Assembly (NCBI GenBank): GCA_964570325.1
Contig: CAZMXS010000015.1
Coordinates: 1-64,000 of the forward strand
Length of the DNA: 64,000 bases
From: CAZMXS01 sp964570325
Lineage (GTDB): Bacteria; Verrucomicrobiota; Kiritimatiellia; CAIQIC01; CAZMXS01
Direction: 5' to 3'
Shown here: piece after piece, positions 57,496 through 64,000 of the stretch
How positions within the stretch are numbered: position 1 is the first letter of the stretch
Layout of the letters: the number at the start of each line of letters is the position of its first letter
Notes under the pieces: model-generated
The model's input: the letters and a program-made list of their open reading frames with translations, nothing else
Told to the model about the DNA's origin: nothing
Databases searched by the model: none
Position numbers and translations under genes: made by a program

Positions 57496-57878
57496 TCACG
57501 GAACGCGGGTCGGGTCCGTTTCCCCAATCAATCCATTGTATGGCGATTGGTGTGCCGGGGGGGGGTATAAGGCGCAGGTATCCTGCCCGCGTGCCCGTAA
57601 AAACATTTCTCGATTCCCTTCTGCCAAAATGTTCAGCGGCGGGGGTTGGAGATTTGTTATTGCGCGTTGGTCGGCGCGCCTGGCGCTGGCAGGGCCACAA
57701 AAAGGCACAAAAAAGCGAAAGTGATTGCCTGCGGCTTGTGCGGACGACACTGATTCGGAGGCCGCATTGGCCCCCCCCACGGACGTGAGCGGGGTTGACC
57801 AGGCCCAAAACTGCCGGCGCACCCCGCCGCTTTCTTTGATTGCCGCGCCCGCCGGCTCGGCTATGATATGCGCAGCCG
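57496..57878. other. Intergenic region, no gene seen
   Basis: This 383-bp stretch contains a G9 homopolymer (57557-57565) and an A-rich patch near 57700. Overlapping frames on both strands lack ribosome binding sites and recognisable products. No clear promoter was found for the following reductase gene. Confidence 0.5.
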
Positions 57879-58751
57879 ATGGAGCCTGACCTTTCCAGCC
57901 TGAAAATCGCGGTTATCGGGGCGCGGGGCTTGCTGGGTTCCGATGTGGCGGATGCGTTCAGCGCCGCCGGCGCGGCTGTGACGGGGCTTGATCGCCCGGA
58001 TATTGAGATCAAGCGATTCAAAAGTGTTTTTGAGACGATTCCATCAGTTAACTGGGTGATCAATTGCGCGTCGTTTTCCGATGTGGATGCCGCCGAAACG
58101 CAGCGCGAAGAGGCGTTTGACGTCAATTCGGAGGGCGCCCGCAACGTGGCGCGCACCTGCGCCCGGCGCGCGATGCGATTCCTGCAGATCAGCACGGATT
58201 ATGTTTTTGACGGGCGCAAATCCACACCGGTTTCCGAACAGGATGTCCCCAATCCGGTCAATGTCTTTGGCGCCAGCAAACTGGCCGGGGAGAAGGCGAT
58301 CCGGGCCGAGGGTGGGCAATATCTGATAGTGCGAACCAGCGGCCTGTTTGGCCTGCGCGGCCAGAACTTTGGACGGACAATCGTCGAACGTTTGCTGATG
58401 CGTCAGCCCTGCCGCATGGTGACCGATCGGGTTTTTACCCCCACGTACACGCGGCATCTGGCGTTGGCGCTGGTTCGCCTGGTGGGCCGCCGGCGGCGCG
58501 GCATTGTCCACGCGGCGGCGCTGGGCGAGTGCACGCCTTATGATTTTGCCCGCAAGGCCGTCGAACTAATGCGGGAGAAAGCGGATTTACAGGGCATTTC
58601 GTTTGCCGAAAGCGGTCTGGTTGCGCCTCGTCCGCTTTATTCGGTGCTCAGCCAACATCGCTATCGCGAATGGACCGGAACCCTGTTGCCCGTCTGGGAA
58701 CAGGGCTTGGCCGACTTTATCGAGGAATGGCGCGAGCATCCGGAAGCGTAG
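57879..58751 (+). CDS. RmlD-like NAD(P)-dependent reductase, catalytic Tyr replaced
   Basis: A 290-residue short-chain dehydrogenase of the RmlD (dTDP-4-dehydrorhamnose reductase) group. The Rossmann loop is IGARGLLGSDV (13-23), with INCASFSDVDAAE, STDYVFDG and the late FTPTYTRHLALAL. In RmlD the catalytic pair is YxxxK; here the motif reads FGASK (F130, K134, codon TTT), so the proton-donating Tyr is absent. Either the enzyme uses another residue, has a non-catalytic role, or the read carries an error. No other rhamnose gene (rmlA, B, C) is close. Confidence 0.85.
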   Translation: MEPDLSSLKIAVIGARGLLGSDVADAFSAAGAAVTGLDRPDIEIKRFKSVFETIPSVNWVINCASFSDVDAAETQREEAFDVNSEGARNVARTCARRAMRFLQISTDYVFDGRKSTPVSEQDVPNPVNVFGASKLAGEKAIRAEGGQYLIVRTSGLFGLRGQNFGRTIVERLLMRQPCRMVTDRVFTPTYTRHLALALVRLVGRRRRGIVHAAALGECTPYDFARKAVELMREKADLQGISFAESGLVAPRPLYSVLSQHRYREWTGTLLPVWEQGLADFIEEWREHPEA

Positions 58752-58763
58752 CAGCGCAGGCGG

Positions 58764-58798
58764 CGTGATTGGTGGCATCGAACCGGTGATCAGTGGTT
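58764..58798 (+). repeat. Degenerate heptanucleotide array, 5 units
   Basis: CGTGATT, GGTGGCA, TCGAACC, GGTGATC and AGTGGTT follow each other in exact 7-bp register, 12 bp after the reductase stop codon. A second array in the opposite orientation lies 113 bp further on, so the two bracket this intergenic gap. Confidence 0.65.
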
Positions 58799-58910
58799 TG
58801 CTGTGACAGATGATGGGTCAGCTGCTCAACGCCAACCGCGAACAGTGCTACCTGTCACCAGCAGACGGTTGCGGAATCATTGATTGGAGTGGCACGAGCC
58901 AGGCATTTCT

Positions 58911-58945
58911 GCCCACCGATCGCCAATGACGGATCACTGACTGCC
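58911..58945 (-). repeat. Degenerate heptanucleotide array, 5 units, overlapping a gene end
   Basis: On the minus strand the units are GGCAGTC, AGTGATC, CGTCATT, GGCGATC and GGTGGGC in exact register. The array covers the final codons and the stop of the leftward GYF/coiled-coil gene (end 58934), as the array at 4421 does for the Mur ligase. Confidence 0.75.
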
Positions 58946-59968
58946 GCCGATTTTCTTCCCTTGGTGCAACCGAATGAACCGGTCGTTCAATTCGCGGTAC
59001 GACTTGAGCAGATGCTGGTGTGATTCTTCCATTTCCGCCATCCGTCGCCGGATCTGATCGGCGCTCTGGCGCTCAAGCTGAAGTCGTTCCTCCATCTGCC
59101 GGACGCGCTCATCCGCCGTCTTCTCGGCTGTGGCACCGGCTACGCGCGCGGCCTCGACTTCGGCCGATTTGCCGGCAAGCTGGGTCAAGAGGCGGTCATA
59201 GTTCTGGAGCAAGACATCGTAATTGTTCATCAGCACGCTTAAATGCGCGGGGAGTGAATCAGCGCCGGCGCGGTTCTCGGTCATATCTTGCAGCATCTGA
59301 TTCTTCTTTTCCAGTTGGGCAATAGTGCGCTCAAGCCGGCTGATTTGGTCGCGGGCGGTGATCTCGCCCTGTCGGAATGCTTCGGCGCGCTCGTTGAATG
59401 ATTGTTCCTTGCGCAAGCTGTTCTTCAACTCATCCTCAAACATTTTCTTCCACTTGCCCGCTTCGCGTTCAAAATGATCTCGCTCGGCGATGACCCGCTT
59501 CAATTCCGACCATTGTTCCTTGCTTCCCGACCCGGTGGTAATGGGGGGGGGCGAGGCGGCGCTCAGGCGGCCCAGTTCATTCTCCAGATCCTTCACGCGG
59601 GTGGTCAGTGTGGCGATTTCCGCCAGCAGTTGCTGGTTCTGTTCCGCCATGGCTTCAAGCACGGCGGCGCCGGCTTGCTTCTGCTCGCCGGTGCGCTTAT
59701 GGCGGATGGCGGTTTCCGGCCTCACGGTGCCATCGCGCAGGTAATCGAGCAGCGCCAGCAGGTGCAGCGGGCCCATCTCGGCGCCCTGGCCGAGATCGGC
59801 CACCCAATCCATTTTCAAGTCGGCCATGTCGCGCGCCCGAATCCAAGCGGCGAGATCGGTGGAGAGCACATCGTCCGGCGCGATACGGCCGTCTGCCGCC
59901 CAATGTTGCAGGGTGGCCAAATCCACCGGGCCGTAGACGGCGTCATCTTTTTTGAGATGCCAGTTCAC
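58934..59968 (-). CDS. Tandem GYF_2 / coiled-coil protein
   Basis: A 344-residue cytoplasmic protein. The N-terminus carries a GYF_2 (DUF4339-like) domain, MNWHLKKDDAVYGPVDLATL with WAADGRIAPDDVL, and a second degenerate one (about 52-95: MDWVADLGQGAEMGPLHLLA). From about 105 to 335 it is almost entirely heptad coiled coil (LTTRVKDLENELGRL, ISRLERTIAQLEKKNQML). GYF-like domains bind proline-rich peptides. It is paralogous to the gene at 60656. A C9 tract on the coding strand (59543-59551) encodes part of a Pro run in the linker and is a possible slippage site. Confidence 0.8.
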   Translation of the reverse strand: MNWHLKKDDAVYGPVDLATLQHWAADGRIAPDDVLSTDLAAWIRARDMADLKMDWVADLGQGAEMGPLHLLALLDYLRDGTVRPETAIRHKRTGEQKQAGAAVLEAMAEQNQQLLAEIATLTTRVKDLENELGRLSAASPPPITTGSGSKEQWSELKRVIAERDHFEREAGKWKKMFEDELKNSLRKEQSFNERAEAFRQGEITARDQISRLERTIAQLEKKNQMLQDMTENRAGADSLPAHLSVLMNNYDVLLQNYDRLLTQLAGKSAEVEAARVAGATAEKTADERVRQMEERLQLERQSADQIRRRMAEMEESHQHLLKSYRELNDRFIRLHQGKKIGGSQ

Positions 59969-59980
59969 TCGGGCGTCCGC

Positions 59981-60571
59981 TTATTTTTCCGGCACAAAGA
60001 GTTTCTGGCCAACGCGGATCTTGGTGGCGTCCTGGATGTTGTTGGCTTCGAGGATCACGGAAGGTTTCACGCCATAGGCGGCCGCGATGGCGGAAATGGT
60101 TTCGCCCGCCTTCACCTCATGTTCATAGCCATAGCCGGAAGTGGCGGCGGGCTTCTTGCCGCCGGACGGGGGCGCCGGCCGTGCCGTCGGACCGCTGCTG
60201 GCCTTGATGATTTCCGCGATTTTTTTCGTCAAGCGGTCAATGATTTCCTGCTTGTCGCGTTCGCGGCCGGCTTCCAACGCGCTGATCCGGCGGTTCAAGT
60301 CTTCGATCCCCGACTGAAAGGCCTGGCTTTGAGATTGATTGTTGCGGGAGAGCCCGGCGCGAACATTGTCCAGTTCGGATCGGGCCTGCTGATTCTCCAA
60401 CTCGACGCCTTCGATGCGTCCGGACAGCTTGCGCATATCTTCCTGAACTCGGAGAATATCCTGGCGTATCTGGGTCAGTTCGGTTTCGTCCACCGTCACG
60501 CAACCCGCGCTCAGCACTAGGCAAAAACTGGGGATAGCCCGCCAAAAACATTTGATAGGATTAGTTTTCAT
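59981..60571 (-). CDS. LysM lipoprotein with coiled coil
   Basis: A 196-residue exported protein with lipobox LSAGC (about 20-24). A coiled coil (about 32-120: IRQDILRVQEDMRKLSGRIE) is followed by a Pro/Ala/Gly linker and one C-terminal LysM domain (EHEVKAGETISAIAAAYGVK to KIRVGQKLFVPEK). It would span from the membrane to the peptidoglycan. It lies between two GYF/coiled-coil genes, 12 bp upstream of the second, and all three are on the same strand, so they are likely one operon. Confidence 0.87.
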   Translation of the reverse strand: MKTNPIKCFWRAIPSFCLVLSAGCVTVDETELTQIRQDILRVQEDMRKLSGRIEGVELENQQARSELDNVRAGLSRNNQSQSQAFQSGIEDLNRRISALEAGRERDKQEIIDRLTKKIAEIIKASSGPTARPAPPSGGKKPAATSGYGYEHEVKAGETISAIAAAYGVKPSVILEANNIQDATKIRVGQKLFVPEK

Positions 60572-60655
60572 GCGCTTTCCATTACTGAAGAGGCGTCAGA
60601 GACGCAAGCCCGGATCAGAGCCCTCCGATTCCAGCTCATTTCTCCCAACCCTCCC

Positions 60656-61936
60656 TCACAACCCTTTCCGTTCTGGTGGGCTGGGCCGGATCATTTGTCG
60701 CACGCGCGGCGGTGCTTTGACCGCCGGCGTGGGCGCGGCTGAATCGGCTGCTTTTTGCAGGAATCGGCGGCTGGTTTCCAACTGGGCCAGGCGGCTTTCG
60801 AGTTCGCTGATGCGGGCGCGCAGCACGGGTATATTTTCATCTGGGCCGGCGGTGGGCGCTTGGTTTTGAGTTTCTTTCAATAACCGGTGGGCCGCGCTTT
60901 CCTCTTCAAACAATTTTTTCCAGCGCGCGCATTCCTGGTGCAGCGCTTCCATCTGGTCAAGCAGTGTCTGGCGCGCCGACTCCGTTTCCTGCTGCTGTGC
61001 GGCCAACTGCTGTGCGGCATGTTCCAATTCCGCGCTGCGTGCCAGCGCCTTTTCAGCCCGGCTGTTGGTTTCCCCGATTTGACGTTGCAATTCGGCGCGT
61101 TCGGTTTCCCATGCCGCCTCTTTCTGTTTCAGATCCCGCTGCAACTGTTCGGCCAGAGCCGCTTTGGCCGCCAGTGGCTTGACCGAATCCTGTGTTTGCT
61201 TGAATTCTTGCTTCAACCCTTCAAGCATGGCGGTTTGTTCCGCCAAGGCTTTCCGGACTTGCTGGAGCTCTTTTTCATTTTCAGCCTTCCGCATTTCCAA
61301 AGCGCTCAATTGCTGCTGGCTTTTAGCCCGCTCATCTCGCAATTCAGCCTCAAAACGCGCAGACTTCGACCGCTCATCCTGAATATCTTTTAGGAAACGC
61401 GCCTCCATTTTTGAAAAATCAGCCAACAAAGTCTCTTTTTTTGCTAAAATGGCAGCATTTTGTGCCAAATCAGATTGGGCTGCAGCTAATTTGGCCTTCA
61501 ATAATTCTTGGTTTTGTGTTTCCTGTTCAAGTTCTTTAATCTTTGCTTCGTTTCGATTCAGTTGAGCCTTTAACTGATCCAATTCGTTTTGCAACTGGCT
61601 GGTTTGGCCGTTTGCTTGCGCCATAAGTGCTTCAATCAGTGTGAATTGCTGGCCATCTGCCAAATTGCTGACTGGGGATGTCGCGAGAACCGAGCCATCC
61701 ACAAGCAACTCTTTCAAAGCCAGTAGGTTAAAAGGTCCGTGAAGCTGTCCGTCCGGGGTTTTGACCTGCCAGGTCATACCCAGACTGGCGAGGGTGGGGG
61801 CAAGTTTCCAGTTTTTCTGGTCTTCCGATATCTGGTCATCCGGCGCGATTTGACCTTTTTCGGACCAACCGATTAAAATTCCCAGTTCAACCGGGCCAAA
61901 CACCGCGCCATCGCTTTTTTTAAGATACCAAGCCAT
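60656..61936 (-). CDS. Tandem GYF_2 / long coiled-coil protein
   Basis: I place the start at ATG 61936 because the product then begins MAWYLKKSDGAVFGPVELG, aligned with the start of its paralogue at 59968; an in-frame ATG at 62029 would add 31 unrelated residues. Two GYF_2 modules (about 1-50 and 54-100, the second TWQVKTPDGQLHGPFNLLAL) precede a coiled coil of about 280 residues (ELDQLKAQLNRNEAKIKELE, QQLSALEMRKAENEKELQQ). The tail is short and Pro/Arg-rich. The region around 61300-61700 is visibly less GC-rich than neighbouring genes. Confidence 0.78.
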   Translation of the reverse strand: MAWYLKKSDGAVFGPVELGILIGWSEKGQIAPDDQISEDQKNWKLAPTLASLGMTWQVKTPDGQLHGPFNLLALKELLVDGSVLATSPVSNLADGQQFTLIEALMAQANGQTSQLQNELDQLKAQLNRNEAKIKELEQETQNQELLKAKLAAAQSDLAQNAAILAKKETLLADFSKMEARFLKDIQDERSKSARFEAELRDERAKSQQQLSALEMRKAENEKELQQVRKALAEQTAMLEGLKQEFKQTQDSVKPLAAKAALAEQLQRDLKQKEAAWETERAELQRQIGETNSRAEKALARSAELEHAAQQLAAQQQETESARQTLLDQMEALHQECARWKKLFEEESAAHRLLKETQNQAPTAGPDENIPVLRARISELESRLAQLETSRRFLQKAADSAAPTPAVKAPPRVRQMIRPSPPERKGL

Positions 61937-62249
61937 CGTGCTGTACGCTTCCGCTCCGCTCTTAGTCTCACTCTTACTCTTCCTTTTGTCCGTTGCAAGC
62001 GCCATTTCTTGAAATGAGAACGAGATCATATTATGGCCTGATTCATTCGGCCGATTAACAAAAAAGGGTCTTTCACGGTGGGCAATAACCAGGGCGAGCG
62101 GCTCGCGAATGCGTCGCCGCGTTCATATGCGCCCACGATAATACTTGCCAGATGACGCATTGGGACATTATGAAGCAGTCCCGTGGCGGCTGCCGCGCTC
62201 AAGGGGGCCGCAGGCCATCCACAATTGGGCGAAAAGGAGTTTGACGTTT
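61937..62249. other. Divergent intergenic region
   Basis: About 313 bp between the leftward GYF gene and the rightward PEP-synthase-like gene. If the earlier start at 62029 is used for the GYF gene, it shrinks to 220 bp. It contains a ribosome binding site AAAAGGAG just before 62250 but no promoter I would defend, and no RNA gene. Confidence 0.4.
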
Positions 62250-64000
62250 ATGCATGATCCGACGTTGACCACCGGGTTGCCGGCGCTGGACCAGGTTTTG
62301 AAGGGGGTGTTGGCCGGCGACAATATCGTCTGGCAGGTGGATGCCGTCGCGGAATACCAGGCGCTGGTAACGCCCTATGCCCAGGCTGCCCTGCGCAACG
62401 GTAAGACGTTGGTGTATTTCCGATTCGCGCGACATGAGCCGTTGCTTGCGCCGGGCTCCGGCGCCCAGATTCACGAACTGGATCCGGAGCAGGGATTCGA
62501 GAACTTCATCGCCGCGATCCACGCGGTGATTGAAAAGGCCGGTCCCGGCGCTTTTTATGTTTTTGACTGCCTTTCGCGGCTGGCGGTGGACTGGTGCTCC
62601 GACCAGATGCTGGCCAATTTCTTCATGCTCACATGCCCGTACCTGTACGACTTGGCGACCGTCACGTATTTCGCCCTGTACCGCAACTATCACACGTCGC
62701 ATGCCCTGGGTCCGATCCAGGAGACCACGCAGCTCTTTCTGGACACCTATCGGCACAAAGGGGAAATCTATGTCCGGCCGGTGAAGGTCCAGCACCGCTA
62801 TTCACCCACCATGAACATGCTGCACGTATGGCGCGGGCAGGAGTTCAAGACCGTCACGGCCAGCGCGGTGATCTCCGAGATTCTGACTTCGGCGCAGTGG
62901 TCGGGTTTGGCGTCCGACAGCAGCGTCGGGTTCTGGGAGACCAGTTTTATCCATGCCCGCGAACTGCTCCAATCCGGCGAGTATCGGCCCGATGTGCCCG
63001 GCCGCGGCCGGGACGTGTATGCGAACCTGGTCAAGATGATCATCTCGCGCGATCCGGGCATGCAGCGGTTGATTGAGCGGCACCTGACCTTGCAGGACAT
63101 TCTGGACGTGCGCAAGCGCCTGATTGGGACGGGACTGGTCGGCGGCAAGACCGTTGGCATGCTGCTGGCGCGAGCGATCGTGAAACAGGCCGATCGGCGC
63201 TTCGTGGACCTGCTGGAGGAGCATGATTCGTTCTTTGTCGGTTCGGACGTATTCTATGATTTCCTTGTGCGCTGCGGCGTATGGTGGGTGCGGCAGCAAC
63301 AGCGCGATCCGGAACGCTTTCTCGACGGCGCCGAGCAGGCGCAGCGGCGCATCATTACCGGGGCGTTCCCCGCGCATATCATGCGGCGTTTTGACGAAAT
63401 GCTGGATTATTTCGGCCAATCGCCCTTCATTGTCCGATCCAGCTCGCTGTTGGAGGATAACTACGGCCACTCGTTTGTCGGCAAATACGAAAGCATCTAT
63501 TGCGCGAACCAGGGGCCGCGCGAACAGCGCATGCAGGATCTGCTCGCCGCGATTCGCGCGATCTACGCCAGCTCGATGAGCGAAAAGGCGCTGCGGTATC
63601 GGGCCGAACGCGGCATGCTGGATCGAGACGAGCAGATGGCGTTGCTGATTATGCGCGTGTCGGGCGCGATGTATGGGCGCAATTTCTTTCCGCAGATGGC
63701 CGGAGTCGGGTTCTCCTTCAATCCCTACGTCTGGGATCGCGCGATTGATCCCCAGGCCGGCGTCGTCCGTCTGGTTTTCGGCCTCGGCACGCGCGCGGTC
63801 AACCGGGCCGATGACGATTACACGCGGATCGTGGCCCTCAACGCGCCCGAGCGACGCCCGGAGGCCAATTTCGATGAGGTTGCCCAGTGTGCCCAGCGGC
63901 GTGTGGACTACCTGGACCTGGACGCCAATCAACTGGTTTCGGGCTATTTCACGGACTTGCTGCATACCAGCCCGGGATTACCTTTGGACTGGTTTGCTTC
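62250..64000 (+). CDS. PEP synthase/PPDK-like protein with degenerate RecA-like N-terminus, cut by window edge
   Basis: An open frame of at least 583 codons from ATG 62250 (AAAAGGAG upstream) to the right edge. Residues 1-200 look like a KaiC/RecA-type fold that has lost its Walker A loop: TTGLPALDQVLKGVLAGDN is followed by IVWQVDAVAEYQAL and no GKT/S. A middle region (about 280-370) includes GTGLVGGKTVGMLLARAIV. From about 385 the pyruvate-phosphate-dikinase N-terminal ATP-grasp domain appears: SPFIVRSSSLLEDNYGHSF, GKYESIYCAN, then VVRLVFGLGTRAVNR. This domain moves phosphate from ATP toward PEP. Whether swivelling His and PEP-binding domains follow lies beyond the window. Confidence 0.82.
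   Translation, partial: MHDPTLTTGLPALDQVLKGVLAGDNIVWQVDAVAEYQALVTPYAQAALRNGKTLVYFRFARHEPLLAPGSGAQIHELDPEQGFENFIAAIHAVIEKAGPGAFYVFDCLSRLAVDWCSDQMLANFFMLTCPYLYDLATVTYFALYRNYHTSHALGPIQETTQLFLDTYRHKGEIYVRPVKVQHRYSPTMNMLHVWRGQEFKTVTASAVISEILTSAQWSGLASDSSVGFWETSFIHARELLQSGEYRPDVPGRGRDVYANLVKMIISRDPGMQRLIERHLTLQDILDVRKRLIGTGLVGGKTVGMLLARAIVKQADRRFVDLLEEHDSFFVGSDVFYDFLVRCGVWWVRQQQRDPERFLDGAEQAQRRIITGAFPAHIMRRFDEMLDYFGQSPFIVRSSSLLEDNYGHSFVGKYESIYCANQGPREQRMQDLLAAIRAIYASSMSEKALRYRAERGMLDRDEQMALLIMRVSGAMYGRNFFPQMAGVGFSFNPYVWDRAIDPQAGVVRLVFGLGTRAVNRADDDYTRIVALNAPERRPEANFDEVAQCAQRRVDYLDLDANQLVSGYFTDLLHTSPGLPLDWFA

Overview
The window is a GC-rich bacterial chromosome segment with no tRNA, rRNA, CRISPR array, phage gene or insertion sequence that I could see. 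It most resembles a member of the PVC superphylum, on the Verrucomicrobiota/Kiritimatiellota/Lentisphaerota side. The pointers are a Minf_1886-type protein (a family described from planctomycetes and verrucomicrobia), a DUF1844 protein, many very large secreted beta-rich proteins with the N-terminal styles typical of those phyla, and a meso-diaminopimelate-type MurE. This assignment is inference from gene content; no marker gene was aligned.

Layout. 0-11 kb: a PAS sensor kinase cut by the left edge, argC, an atypical MurC-like ligase, a DUF2007 protein, and a leftward run of HIT protein, Minf_1886 protein, M16 zinc peptidase, DUF1844 protein and a 44-residue membrane protein. 9-25 kb: an accessory region of secreted proteins (a propeller-like protein, two right-handed beta-helix proteins, a 1995-residue multidomain glycosidase-like protein) with a polysaccharide flippase and a methyltransferase. 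25-34 kb: a carbohydrate locus with two LacI regulators, a tandem glycoamylase-fold hydrolase and a GH35 beta-galactosidase. The promoter regions of the giant protein and the GH35 gene share a near-identical 12-bp palindrome. 34-41 kb: a PAS hybrid-type kinase diverging from a DUF342 / degenerate kinase / lipoprotein / UDP-glucose pyrophosphorylase run. 41-55 kb: an M29 aminopeptidase diverging from a dcw (division and cell wall) cluster: mraZ, a 69-residue unknown, rsmH, ftsL, ftsI, murE, a zinc-ribbon protein, murF, mraY, murD, a triple-LysM protein, ftsW. Its promoter carries three GTGGG boxes at exact 10-bp spacing, the expected MraZ operator. murG, murC, murB and ftsQAZ do not follow. 55-64 kb: ahcY behind a strongly structured leader, a secreted protein with a threefold repeat, an RmlD-like reductase lacking its catalytic Tyr, two paralogous GYF_2/coiled-coil proteins flanking a LysM lipoprotein, and a PEP-synthase-like protein cut by the right edge.

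Most notable beyond ordinary annotation: degenerate heptanucleotide arrays scattered between genes and sometimes running into gene 3' ends; the A-B-A'-B' RNA topology upstream of ahcY; the MraZ boxes lying on the dcw promoter; the GYF/coiled-coil/LysM locus; and several enzymes or kinases with altered key residues.
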